From IMG/VR virus record IMGVR_UViG_3300033146_005306, positions 1 to 20,047 of that record: a stretch of 20,047 nt of DNA; one strand, given 5' to 3'. Of the stretch, positions 8,192 to 14,617 are shown piece by piece (position 1 is the stretch's first letter; every line of letters begins with the position of its first letter). The notes beneath the pieces were generated by a model. That model was not told where the DNA came from and made no database searches. It was given only the letters and a program-made list of their open reading frames with translations. The position numbers were made by a program, and so were the translations under genes. Origin of the DNA: a virus.

Positions 8192-9193
8192 CAAGTCCTG
8201 GTGAGTGTAATAGTTTTTGACGATGTGGCTTAATCCTCGAGCCGTCCAAGCGCGGCCCTTCCTGTTGACTGAGCCGCTCACCCGCTCCAACACATCAGCC
8301 CACTTGAGCCCCTCTGCGCGGAGGTCTATCACGCGAAGCGTAAACTCAAGCTCGTCGGGCTTTGGGATAAGGCGCCCTCCGAGCCGCCTGAACCCCCAAG
8401 GCCCCATCTTGGGAATCGCGCGCCCGACCTCCCCGCCTGCGAGCTTGGCGCGCTCGTATTTGGTGGAGAGATCCGAAGAGTGAGCCCAGGGCTTTCCGTT
8501 CCTGCGCTTGAGCCCCTTCTCATTGAGCAGCCTTAAAATATCAACCCAGCGCGCGCCCGCGTCGCGCTCCTTTACGATGAGCGCGAGGGTCGCCGCTTCC
8601 TGCTCATCAACGACGGCGGCGGAACCGTCCCACCTCCACCCGTAGGGAAGGCGACCGCTCCTATTCCCCAGGAGCGGTACTGCCGCGCGGGCTGCCACAG
8701 AGACCTCGGCAACCGCGCTGAGGGCAAGCCCCGCTGCGTTGTCTTTATGGATGAAGAGGCCCCGTACGCCGGGAGCTTTAGCCCCTACGAGGCGACGCCC
8801 CCCTGTCTCATAGTTGGAGATGTAGACGCCCCCCAGGGACCGAGAAATCTCCGCCGCGGCCTCATCCACGGTCACGAAGAGATCTGAGAGTGCCCGCATG
8901 ACCAGCGGAGAGCCCGCGCGGAGGGCCTTGAGCACGCAGGCGCGCCCCTCCCTTGCCCCTGGGGCGGTCTTTATGTCGTCGAGATAGAGCGCGAAGGGTG
9001 GTGCGAAGTGGAGGTTATCCTCTGCATAGATACAGAGGGCCTCTTGGGCGTCCTCGAAGATGCTCGCTCGCTCACCTTTTGCGCGGAGCAGGTAGAGCAC
9101 GGGCGGGGGCGGGGGCGGGGGCGCTGGCTTGCGAGGCTTGGGCTTTCGGTCAGGGAATGGTGGAGGGGGGAGGCTGTCGGGTTGGGTTGCCAT
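8147..9193 (-). CDS. Degenerate serine-recombinase-like protein with two recombinase-type domains
   Basis: A 348-residue protein; ATG with GAAGG 8 nt upstream. After a Pro-rich tail (1-31), residues 32-128 follow the outline of a serine resolvase catalytic domain (Y-L-L-R, then LYLDDIKTAPGAREG like the D-x-SG-RPG stretch, then GGVYISNYE). The catalytic Ser position appears to be Lys (K39 in LLRAK), and the D-R-L-x-R stretch reads SDLFVT, so strand cleavage is not expected. Residues 181-248 match the helical Recombinase domain that follows the catalytic domain in large serine recombinases (LPYGWRWDG...VVDEQEA...LNEKGLKRRNGKPW); residues 264-330 look like a second copy (GPWGFRRLGG...WADVLERV...GRAWTARG). 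A DNA-binding, non-catalytic role is likely; what it binds is unknown. Confidence 0.65.
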   Translation of the reverse strand: MATQPDSLPPPPFPDRKPKPRKPAPPPPPPPVLYLLRAKGERASIFEDAQEALCIYAEDNLHFAPPFALYLDDIKTAPGAREGRACVLKALRAGSPLVMRALSDLFVTVDEAAAEISRSLGGVYISNYETGGRRLVGAKAPGVRGLFIHKDNAAGLALSAVAEVSVAARAAVPLLGNRSGRLPYGWRWDGSAAVVDEQEAATLALIVKERDAGARWVDILRLLNEKGLKRRNGKPWAHSSDLSTKYERAKLAGGEVGRAIPKMGPWGFRRLGGRLIPKPDELEFTLRVIDLRAEGLKWADVLERVSGSVNRKGRAWTARGLSHIVKNYYTHQDLLESYSLGSFPTLDG

Positions 9194-9201
9194 TGATTAA
9201 G

Positions 9202-9242
9202 CCTTCGCCCCCTAAGCGGGGGGCTTGCCTGTAGGTTGAGCC
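9202..9242 (-). promoter_or_regulatory. Leader element copy 1: ACAGGCAA plus C6/G5 hairpin
   Basis: On the minus strand GGCTCAAC, then ACAGGCAAG, then a six-C run pairing with five G across a short loop, directly before the GAAGG ribosome site of the recombinase-like gene. A close copy precedes the next upstream gene at 9627-9667. The hairpin abuts the ribosome site and could affect translation. Confidence 0.5.
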
Positions 9243-9259
9243 CCTTTGAGGGCCCGATC

Positions 9260-9295
9260 AAAAAAAGCCCGCCGCGGCATGATGCCAGGGCGGGC
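9260..9295 (-). terminator. Rho-independent terminator
   Basis: On the minus strand a GCCCGCC arm (9289-9295) pairs perfectly with GGCGGGC (9267-9273). Inside it a second stem, GGCAT with ATGCC, closes a one-base loop. Seven T follow at once (9260-9266 read as A on the plus strand). This ends transcription of the 101-residue gene and separates it from the recombinase-like gene. Confidence 0.85.
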
Positions 9296-9317
9296 GAGGG
9301 GGGGCGGCGGCGGTGCG

Positions 9318-9623
9318 CTAGATGCTCACGCAGCGCCACCCGAATTGGCCGCGGTGCTCTAAACGAAGCCCGAGGGCCTTCAGGCGGGGGTTGATCTCCT
9401 CTTCCGCATCCTGCTGCACATCATGAGCATCAATCCTCGCCACACGTAAAGCGTGGTGGGCGTCCTGCTCGGCGCGGTCCCATGCGCGGGGGGTCATCAT
9501 GCGAGCGTTCTCCTTGAGCGTGCGGAGGTCAGCCTGAGCCTTGGCGGCAGCTTGGCGGAGGAGGATGAGGGCGGCGGGGGCGTTGTAGGTGTCGGCGATG
9601 TTTTCGATCTTGGTAATGCTCAT
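9318..9623 (-). CDS. Hypothetical small helical protein
   Basis: A 101-residue protein with GGAG 6 nt before its ATG. Residues 10-80 are strongly helical and charged (LRQAAAKAQADLRTLKENARM...AEQDAHHALRVARIDAHD), probably a coiled coil, followed by a short beta-like end (LRLEHRGQFGWRCVSI). No family recognised. It is a single-gene unit: a duplicated leader element upstream and a strong terminator about 23 bp after its stop. Confidence 0.65.
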   Translation of the reverse strand: MSITKIENIADTYNAPAALILLRQAAAKAQADLRTLKENARMMTPRAWDRAEQDAHHALRVARIDAHDVQQDAEEEINPRLKALGLRLEHRGQFGWRCVSI

Positions 9624-9626
9624 GGT

Positions 9627-9667
9627 CTTCTCCGCCCCCCCAAAGGGGGGCTTGCCTGTGTTGAGCC
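9627..9667 (-). promoter_or_regulatory. Leader element copy 2: ACAGGCAA plus C6/G7 hairpin
   Basis: The minus strand carries GGCTCAACACAGGCAAG, then a six-C run pairing with seven G over AAA/TTT, then GGAG just before the ATG at 9623. It is nearly identical to the element at 9202-9242. Confidence 0.5.
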
Positions 9668-9668
9668 T

Positions 9669-9692
9669 CAGCGCGCCTCCTAGAGCGCGCTG
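9669..9692. repeat. 8-bp inverted repeat
   Basis: CAGCGCGC (9669-9676) and GCGCGCTG (9685-9692) form a perfect 8-bp stem with an 8-nt loop; the minus-strand loop holds AGGAG. It lies just upstream of leader copy 2. No T-run follows on either strand, so it is not an ordinary terminator; an operator or leader structure is possible. Confidence 0.45.
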
Positions 9693-9719
9693 TGAGGTTT
9701 GAACCCCGTCGGCAGAATC

Positions 9720-9858
9720 AAGCTATCTGGCAGTCTGAGTTTTCGCAAATAAAAAACGAATATAAATTTAAATGCGCAGCGACAACGGCTAGTTGCGCCG
9801 TGCTTTCTTTTGCGAAAAAGGCGGAGATTAACACCGCGAAATCAAAACAAAGCCCCCT
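9720..9858. promoter_or_regulatory. A/T-rich intergenic island with inverted repeats
   Basis: A gene-free, A/T-rich stretch inside G/C-rich sequence. TTTTCGCAAA (9740-9749) and TTTGCGAAAA (9809-9818) form a perfect 10-bp inverted repeat 59 nt apart. Further GCGAAA copies occur near 9837 and inside the next gene near 9876, and a smaller GCGCA/TGCGC pair is nested inside. It could be a promoter-operator region for the 101-residue gene, an attachment or packaging site, or a secondary origin. Confidence 0.35.
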
Positions 9859-10398
9859 TCAAACGCCCGAATCGCGAAACCCACTCACCCCGTAAATCAA
9901 CCGAGGGGCCTCATTTTCGACAGGATAGGGGCTCTCAACCACTACCGCGCCCGGCGCATCAGAGAGAGCACGCCACAGGAAGATCGCGAGGTGCGATGGG
10001 CACGCAGACCTGATCAGGATGCCAGGGAGAGCCCGCGCTGCTGCAAGGTAGAGGGCCCTTCCTATCCCCTGTCGCCTATACTCGGGGAGAACCCACGCTG
10101 CGCGGACCATGAAGAGACGAGGGCAGAGAGAGCGGCCCGTGTTATCCACAATCTCACGAGCTGAGACCCCCCCGAGCTTTGCACCGTTGCCGTGCTCACA
10201 GAGCCCCTCTCGCGCCTCTACATCCACGCCAACGCCTAGGGTTACGGTCCACAGAGGTTGGAGCCTACACGGCTCAAAATGGGCAACGGTGAGTTGGGGG
10301 CGCGGCAAACTTGGGCGTTTAATCGAGAAGGGGGAGGCTTCACCACAGGGGAGGGGGAAGGGTGCCGTTTCGAGGTAGAAGCTGGATATCTCCTGCAT
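9859..10398 (-). CDS. GNAT-family N-acetyltransferase
   Basis: A 179-residue protein from the ATG at 10398, which has AAGGGG 6 nt upstream; a longer frame to 10509 crosses a large inverted repeat and is unlikely. The GNAT acetyl-CoA motif A is clear near residues 97-122: MVRAAWVLPEYRRQGIGRALYL, with RRQGIG as the pyrophosphate-binding loop. The N-terminal 40 residues are Pro-rich. Phage GNAT proteins can acetylate host proteins, small molecules or modified DNA bases; the substrate cannot be read here. It is preceded by a 13-bp stem-loop that may regulate it. Confidence 0.7.
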   Translation of the reverse strand: MQEISSFYLETAPFPLPCGEASPFSIKRPSLPRPQLTVAHFEPCRLQPLWTVTLGVGVDVEAREGLCEHGNGAKLGGVSAREIVDNTGRSLCPRLFMVRAAWVLPEYRRQGIGRALYLAAARALPGILIRSACPSHLAIFLWRALSDAPGAVVVESPYPVENEAPRLIYGVSGFRDSGV

Positions 10399-10417
10399 CG
10401 GGCGCCCCTTAAACAAG

Positions 10418-10473
10418 AAACCCTCTCCGCTTGGGTGGACAGCTTTAGGAGGTACTGACCGCGGAGAGGGTTT
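10418..10473. repeat. 13-bp perfect inverted repeat with 30-nt loop
   Basis: AAACCCTCTCCGC (10418-10430) pairs perfectly with GCGGAGAGGGTTT (10461-10473). On the minus strand the second arm runs into TTTCTTGTTT, a weak terminator-like tail, about 20 nt before the GNAT start. It may end the 364-residue gene's transcript, act as an attenuator for the GNAT gene, or bind a protein; the 30-nt loop is long for a plain terminator. Confidence 0.55.
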
Positions 10474-10554
10474 AACCCCACAGGCAAAAATGGAGACCTC
10501 ACCTACCAAGAATGGGGAGAGGCAGGACGATTAGATCACGCGGCGTTGATCTGG

Positions 10555-11649
10555 TCAAGCGCCATCATCGCGGGCGGCTGCGGCTGCGGTCTTTTCAGCC
10601 TCATTGTCCTCTTGAACGAGATCAGCCTCTAGAGTGAGCTGTGCGCGTGAGGCTTTAACGTCCTCCTGTGCTTTGTCAGAGAAAACCGAGGCGAGTTGAT
10701 CCCCGATGGCCGCGAGGCGATCAACGTCGAGCCCGAACTTCTCCGCCGCCTCAAGCGGGGTTATCCGCGGAGCCGAGGATCCTGATACCTGCGTGTTGAC
10801 GATCTGCGTGTTTGAGATCGTGAACTGAGACGCTTCAGCTTTCAGATCAACGCCGAGTAGTGCAGCTTGGCGAGCCCCCGCCTTAACGATCATTCCCATG
10901 AACGCTGTGCGCTCTTTCGGGTCTAAGAACTGCGACCCATCATAGGCCGCGTCAAGCTCTGCGAAAGCGAGCCGCTTCACGCGCTCCATGTCATCATAAA
11001 GAGCCCGCCGCGCCCCGTGTCGGTGGTCTTCATCCCATATCTCAGCATCGCGCCGTTTTGCCCTCCTGAGGAAATCTTGGGCGCGCTGCACATGAACATC
11101 AGGATCAGCGAGGATCTTCTGGAAAAACGGAGCCTTTATGTCAGCGTCTACCTGGAGAACCAAGAACGCGGTGTCAATGAGGGGCTCAAGCTCCTCAAGG
11201 CTCAGGCGCGGGTGTCCGACCTCAGCCCTGATCTCCGCAATCGAAGGGGGGCGCTTGATCGAATCGAAGGGCTTTCTGAGGAAATCTGTTCGAGGATCCA
11301 TTAGCGCCCGCCGCTCCTCGGCTGAAAGGATGTACCGTACCCCCCCTCGAGGACCGGGAGATCTCACCTGCGTTTCATTATTATGCAAAACACCTGAACG
11401 CTCGGCCAGCCCATCGCCGCCAATGTGCTTCAGATTGTCTTGTTTGCCCGTAGGCTGCACACACGGCTTACCCTCAACAGGCTCAACAGAGACCCCCTCA
11501 GACTGCGAGACGGGGGGCTCGATGTCCGCGCTGGAGTGCTTCCTGGGCTGCTTCTGCGCCTTGTCCCGCTTGGCTTGGGCCTTGGGCTTGGTGGCCTTCG
11601 CGCTGGCCTTCTTTGGCTTAGGGGCTGATTTGGCGCGTGGCTTTGTCAT
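10555..11649 (-). CDS. DNA-associated phage protein, possible terminase small subunit
   Basis: A 364-residue protein, ATG start. The first 40 residues are Lys/Ala/Pro-rich like a DNA-binding tail, followed by a low-complexity stretch to about 95. The body is helical, with a motif near residues 265-290 (KERTAFMGMIVKAGARQAALLGVD) that resembles the helical segment of some phage small terminases, and a C-terminal acidic/Ala tail. A small terminase recognises the packaging site and recruits the large subunit. Here the large-subunit gene is about 3 kb further on, so this is a tentative reading. Otherwise it is an unknown nucleic-acid-binding protein. Its start overlaps a possible small gene (ATGA). 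Confidence 0.6.
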   Translation of the reverse strand: MTKPRAKSAPKPKKASAKATKPKAQAKRDKAQKQPRKHSSADIEPPVSQSEGVSVEPVEGKPCVQPTGKQDNLKHIGGDGLAERSGVLHNNETQVRSPGPRGGVRYILSAEERRALMDPRTDFLRKPFDSIKRPPSIAEIRAEVGHPRLSLEELEPLIDTAFLVLQVDADIKAPFFQKILADPDVHVQRAQDFLRRAKRRDAEIWDEDHRHGARRALYDDMERVKRLAFAELDAAYDGSQFLDPKERTAFMGMIVKAGARQAALLGVDLKAEASQFTISNTQIVNTQVSGSSAPRITPLEAAEKFGLDVDRLAAIGDQLASVFSDKAQEDVKASRAQLTLEADLVQEDNEAEKTAAAAARDDGA

Positions 11650-11762
11650 CTCTGAGAGGCTCCTGTGTTGGTGTGAGGCGGGGTGTAGACGGCGGTAAGC
11701 TCAGCGTAGACGCAGATATGGGCTGAGCGGCCCTTGGGGCTGAGCGGACCTTGGGGCCGCAC
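11646..11762 (-). CDS. Possible small gene, 38 residues
   Basis: An open frame from GTG at 11762 to a TGA that overlaps the next ATG by 4 bp (ATGA), the coupling used elsewhere in this window. It contains AHICVYAELTAVYTPPH, and most codons end in G or C as in its neighbours. Against it: no clear ribosome site and a 17-bp tandem duplication at its start. Weak support. Confidence 0.28.
   Translation of the reverse strand: MRPQGPLSPKGRSAHICVYAELTAVYTPPHTNTGASQR
11720..11753. repeat. 17-bp tandem duplication
   Basis: GGGCTGAGCGGCCCTTG is followed directly by the same 17 bases with one change (C to A at position 12), between the SspB-like gene and the 364-residue gene. Probably a slippage product; its period is not a multiple of 3. 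Confidence 0.6.
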
Positions 11763-11764
11763 TC

Positions 11765-12055
11765 TCAGGCTAGAGACCTCATCTCTACGATCGACGCGAG
11801 AGGGATAACGCAGGTGTAGGAGAAAGAGCCGAAGGTGAGTACCGCTTTAACCTTGAGCAACTCAACGCGAATCTCGCCTGTAAAGCGCCTGCTCAGATCG
11901 AGCCTCACAAGCGGGCTGTTCATCAGATGGCCGGGGATGTCAACACCGCGCGCGAGGGTGTCAACGGTCACGGCCACGGGGCCATCGTCGAGCATGGCAA
12001 GCAGATCAGCGCGGGTCTTGCGCTCTTTGGTGTTTGGCATTCTAAGGAAGGTCAT
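11765..12055 (-). CDS. SspB-like protein (putative ClpXP adaptor)
   Basis: A 96-residue protein; ATG with GAGGTGAG 5 nt upstream, overlapping the previous stop (ATGA). The sequence follows the SspB fold in its shorter form: a helix (TRADLLAMLDDG), then PVAVTVDTLARGVDIPGHL, VRLDLSRRF, then the strand pair VKAVLTFGSFSYTCVIPLASIV. Bacterial SspB binds ssrA-tagged substrates and hands them to ClpXP. The acidic C-terminal tail ending in the ClpX-binding XB motif of classical SspB is absent here: the protein stops at EMRSLA. It might therefore bind tags without delivering them, or work with another protein. The assignment rests on remembered family patterns and should be tested. It is the last gene of a coiled-coil, membrane, SspB-like operon. 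Confidence 0.55.
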   Translation of the reverse strand: MTFLRMPNTKERKTRADLLAMLDDGPVAVTVDTLARGVDIPGHLMNSPLVRLDLSRRFTGEIRVELLKVKAVLTFGSFSYTCVIPLASIVEMRSLA

Positions 12056-12441
12056 CTGCGCTCACCTCGCGGCGGAGAAAATCGCGCTCCTAGGGGGGTT
12101 ATCTCACATTCTGCGGTGTTCTCAGTCACAACGCAGACTCGGCGGGTGATCTGCTTACCACCTCCAACTAAGGGGATCTCTCTGTAAACGTCGAAGGCAT
12201 AGACACCTGGGCCTCGGCGCTCGCGTCCTGAGATCAATGTGTCTGCGTTGGGGTTATGGGGCGGGCGATCAATGGCCTTGAGGATGAGGGCGCGTTGGGC
12301 GTCGGTGGGGGCGTCGAGGGCGATAAGGGCCGCTCCGCCAAGCTGGCCGAGCGCCACCATCAGCACAACTAAGGCGCTCAGGATGAAGATGAACGCGGTG
12401 AGCGTGCTGAGGCCCCTGAACCAATCAGAGAAGGCCCTCAT
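12052..12441 (-). CDS. Single-pass membrane protein, unknown
   Basis: A 129-residue protein. A hydrophobic segment of about 28 residues near the N-terminus (TAFIFILSALVVLMVALG and on to about residue 42) is a likely membrane anchor or uncleaved signal; the charged first ten residues suggest an N-in orientation. The rest is soluble, with two Cys (VCVVTENTAECEI) that could pair if exported. Both ends overlap neighbours by 4 bp, linking it to the coiled-coil and SspB-like genes. No family recognised. Confidence 0.65.
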   Translation of the reverse strand: MRAFSDWFRGLSTLTAFIFILSALVVLMVALGQLGGAALIALDAPTDAQRALILKAIDRPPHNPNADTLISGRERRGPGVYAFDVYREIPLVGGGKQITRRVCVVTENTAECEITPLGARFSPPRGERR

Positions 12442-13709
12442 GTGGTGCTCTCATCGGTGGGGGGCGCGGTCTCGGCGGCGGGGACGGGGGCCTCGGAGCC
12501 CTCAACGGGGCGGGCGTCCTCTTGGTGGAGGCCAAGATCCAGGGTGGGCGCGGGGGCGCCCGTGACCTCCGCGAGCCCGATATCCTCGACAGGGCCAGAG
12601 AAGGACGCCTCGATCACGAGATCCTCGCGGCCCGCGCTCGCCATGAGGTCTACATATTGCTCGCGGTGCTCAGGGCTAAGGGCGCTCACCTGGATCGCGA
12701 TGGCTTGCCGAGCTGCTTCAGCTTTGGCGGAGAACTGATCGATCTCCAGCGTAGATGCGGCAAGGGCCTCTAGGTCGGAGGAGGGTTCAACATGGAAGGC
12801 CCCCGTGTTGAGCGTCAAGAGCCGATCAAAGCGGCCTGAGAAGCCAGAGAAGAACACCGTGATCTTCCGATTCAGCTTCTCATTGAGCTTCTGCGCGGCC
12901 TCTGGGTCGGTCTTGCTGTCGTTGATACGTGCAAGGGCCTTGATGATCGCGCGGACCTCGCGAGACGCCCAACAGATCAGCGCGCTACGGTGGATCTCCC
13001 CGCGCAGCTTGGCCTTGAGCCCCGCGAGCCCGGCCTTGAGCCCCAACACCTCACGATTAAGGGCCGCGTTCTCCATTTGAAGGGGGAGCACCTCAGCTTT
13101 TAGCTCGGCGTTCTCCGCGCTCATGCGGCTCATTGACTCTGCGGCGAGTTGCCCGCGGAGCTCAAAGGACTCGGCGACCGCGGCGGTGATCTGCTCAAGG
13201 TCGGGGAGGAGATCGAGATCCTCAACAGTGGGGGCCGGTGGGGCGTCCTTCAAATCGGAGGGCTTGAGGGTGCGGAGGTGCGCTGCGTGGGCGTCTTGGG
13301 CGGCCTTGAGGATCACCCCCTCGACAGCGGAGAGGCGGGCCTTAATGGCGTCGCGCTCAGCGAGGGCTTCGGCTACCTGCTCAGAGGGGGCGGCTTCAAG
13401 CTCGGAGATGCGCGCTTCAAGCTGTGATATCTCGTATTTGAGCACATGCGACTCGTTAAGGAGTCGCTCCGCCGCGTGAAAAGAGGCGCGCTCAGAGTCC
13501 GTGATGCGCGATAAGTCCGCCGCCTGCTTTGAGTTGATCCCCTCCAGCATAAAGAGCTTGTCATTCACCGCGGAGAGGGCCAGGCGCGCCGCGTCGAGTT
13601 GCGCGAGGGCCTCGGCGTGGGGGACATTCCTCACCTTGAGCAAGCGGGTCTTGAGCGCGTGATTTTGGCGTTTGAGGTCGCGGACGATCTGCGGGGTCTT
13701 GGCGTGCAT
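12438..13709 (-). CDS. Long coiled-coil protein, unknown
   Basis: A 423-residue protein, ATG start with GAGAGG 9 nt upstream. Residues 5-135 and 180-235 are heptad-rich coiled coil (for example LKYEISQLEARISELEAA and LPLQMENAALNREVLGLK). A middle block (about 238-310) contains the only aromatic-rich part (VFFSGFSGRFDRLL), and the C-terminal 50 residues are acidic and Pro-rich. It resembles structural or scaffolding coiled coils but no named family. It is first in a three-gene overlapping operon and follows a good promoter. The position is far from the tail genes, so a tape-measure role is unlikely. Confidence 0.65.
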   Translation of the reverse strand: MHAKTPQIVRDLKRQNHALKTRLLKVRNVPHAEALAQLDAARLALSAVNDKLFMLEGINSKQAADLSRITDSERASFHAAERLLNESHVLKYEISQLEARISELEAAPSEQVAEALAERDAIKARLSAVEGVILKAAQDAHAAHLRTLKPSDLKDAPPAPTVEDLDLLPDLEQITAAVAESFELRGQLAAESMSRMSAENAELKAEVLPLQMENAALNREVLGLKAGLAGLKAKLRGEIHRSALICWASREVRAIIKALARINDSKTDPEAAQKLNEKLNRKITVFFSGFSGRFDRLLTLNTGAFHVEPSSDLEALAASTLEIDQFSAKAEAARQAIAIQVSALSPEHREQYVDLMASAGREDLVIEASFSGPVEDIGLAEVTGAPAPTLDLGLHQEDARPVEGSEAPVPAAETAPPTDESTT

Positions 13710-13799
13710 CTAGAGGGGCCTCTCTACGGGCCTCTTCGCCCGCCTTTGGTGCCTGTGTTGGTGGGGCAGCCCGCCGCGCGAGCATTTCCTCCCTTGGTC

Positions 13800-13828
13800 A
13801 TTCGATCAAATCAGGTGATCGGCGTCAA
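13800..13828 (-). promoter_or_regulatory. Putative sigma70-type promoter with GATCA/TGATC inverted repeat
   Basis: On the minus strand TTGACG (5/6) is followed after 17 bp by TCGAAT (4/6). The spacer contains GATCA and TGATC as an inverted repeat, a possible operator. It lies about 90 bp before the coiled-coil gene and would drive 13709 to 11765. Found by eye. Confidence 0.5.
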
Positions 13829-13872
13829 GGGCTGTGAGGTGTTGCTTGCGAGAAAGGCGAAGGGGAGGACGG

Positions 13873-13900
13873 GGTTAGGATGAGGGGGCGCGTCCTAACC
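13873..13900. repeat. 8-bp inverted repeat at the end of the 40-residue gene
   Basis: GGTTAGGA (13873-13880) and TCCTAACC (13893-13900) form a perfect stem with a 12-nt loop overlapping the stop codon of the small membrane gene. There is no T-run, so it may protect the 3' end of the mRNA or be a factor-dependent terminator. Confidence 0.45.
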
Positions 13901-14017
13901 GAGATGGTCTGCGCCGTCACTGTCTTTCGGATCTCTGAACACAAACCAGAGAGTGATCGCAAAGAGGGTCAGGCGGATAACGAGCCAGAGCGGGCCGTCC
14001 GTGTCGAAGAGGCTCAT
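13895..14017 (-). CDS. Very small membrane protein (40 residues)
   Basis: The ATG overlaps the nuclease gene stop (ATGA) and has AAGGGG 7 nt upstream, so the start is well supported despite the size. The protein is MSLFDTDGP, then one hydrophobic helix (LWLVIRLTLFAITLWFVF), then an acidic tail (RDPKDSDGADHLG). It is a single-pass inner-membrane peptide. It could be a lysis or regulatory peptide or a membrane-targeted inhibitor; nothing decides between these. A short stem-loop covers its stop. Confidence 0.6.
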   Translation of the reverse strand: MSLFDTDGPLWLVIRLTLFAITLWFVFRDPKDSDGADHLG

Positions 14018-14604
14018 AAGAGGGCCCCTTGATGGCTCTTAGGTGGGCGAGGGCCGCGCACCTTGCGCCACCTCTCACCGTCCTTGACGCGTACAGGGAA
14101 ACCCAAGGCCCTGAGCTTCTCTAGGGCGTCCTCGGAGCCGTACCCCATGAGACAGACCCAGCCCTCGCTAAGAAGCGCGTCTAAGTAGACTTTTTGGTGG
14201 GGCTCGGCCCCGCTCCACATCCCCGCGCGGTCTGTCTTCGGCTTCTTTGAGGGCACTTTAAACTCAATCGCGATCCCGCGGGGCGTCTTCAAGAGAAGCC
14301 CGTCCTCATCAGCCGGGAAGCTGATAGAGGGGAAGGGGCGCCCTGTACGCTTGGCCTCGCGCGCCTCCCAAAACACATCAGAGAGAGGAGATGGCGGGCG
14401 GGTGAAGATCATCAGATCAGGGCAGCCCTTCTCTAAGCCCAGGCGGACAGCTCCCGCGGCGGAGGCCCCAGAGAGGGGAAGCCCGTTCGATTGAGCGTTG
14501 AAGAGAATGTGCAGGCGTCGCAGCTCGCGGACCACGAATGCCTGCTCTACGTCCTCGAGTTTGCGGCGCTTCGGCCCCTTGCGTGGCCCGGTGCGTGGTT
14601 TCAT
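14014..14604 (-). CDS. VRR-NUC domain nuclease
   Basis: A 196-residue protein, ATG with AAAGGA 9 nt upstream. Motifs of the VRR-NUC branch of the PD-(D/E)xK nucleases are in order: a helix with LEDVEQAFVVRELRRL near residues 16-31, LEKGCPDLMIF (about 57-67) carrying the catalytic Asp, IAIEFKVPSKKPK (about 110-122) with the E-x-K, then EPHQKVYLDALLSEGW and the closing GSEDALEKL. An insertion of about 40 residues between the Asp and the E-x-K is longer than usual. Phage members are thought to process branched or replication DNA. It lies among replication-type genes and is coupled to the 40-residue membrane peptide. Confidence 0.8.
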   Translation of the reverse strand: MKPRTGPRKGPKRRKLEDVEQAFVVRELRRLHILFNAQSNGLPLSGASAAGAVRLGLEKGCPDLMIFTRPPSPLSDVFWEAREAKRTGRPFPSISFPADEDGLLLKTPRGIAIEFKVPSKKPKTDRAGMWSGAEPHQKVYLDALLSEGWVCLMGYGSEDALEKLRALGFPVRVKDGERWRKVRGPRPPKSHQGALL

Positions 14605-14617
14605 CTCATTTTTTCCT

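Noticed and set aside
9690-9720. tRNA-like T-arm (GGTTTGAACCCC)
   Set aside because: The flanks do not form the 5-bp T-stem, and no anticodon or acceptor stem can be drawn around it.
9859-10398. Mu Mom-type DNA-modifying enzyme
   Set aside because: Mom shares the GNAT fold, but only the generic acetyl-CoA loop is visible here; nothing specific to Mom could be recognised.
12438-13709. Tail tape-measure protein
   Set aside because: It is coiled-coil but only 423 residues, lacks tape-measure hydrophobic segments, and lies far from tail genes in an operon with membrane and SspB-like proteins.
13561-13785. A 74-codon minus-strand frame starting MLARRAAPPTQ
   Set aside because: It mostly overlaps the coiled-coil gene in another frame, is Arg/Pro-rich, and its ribosome site is too close to the ATG.
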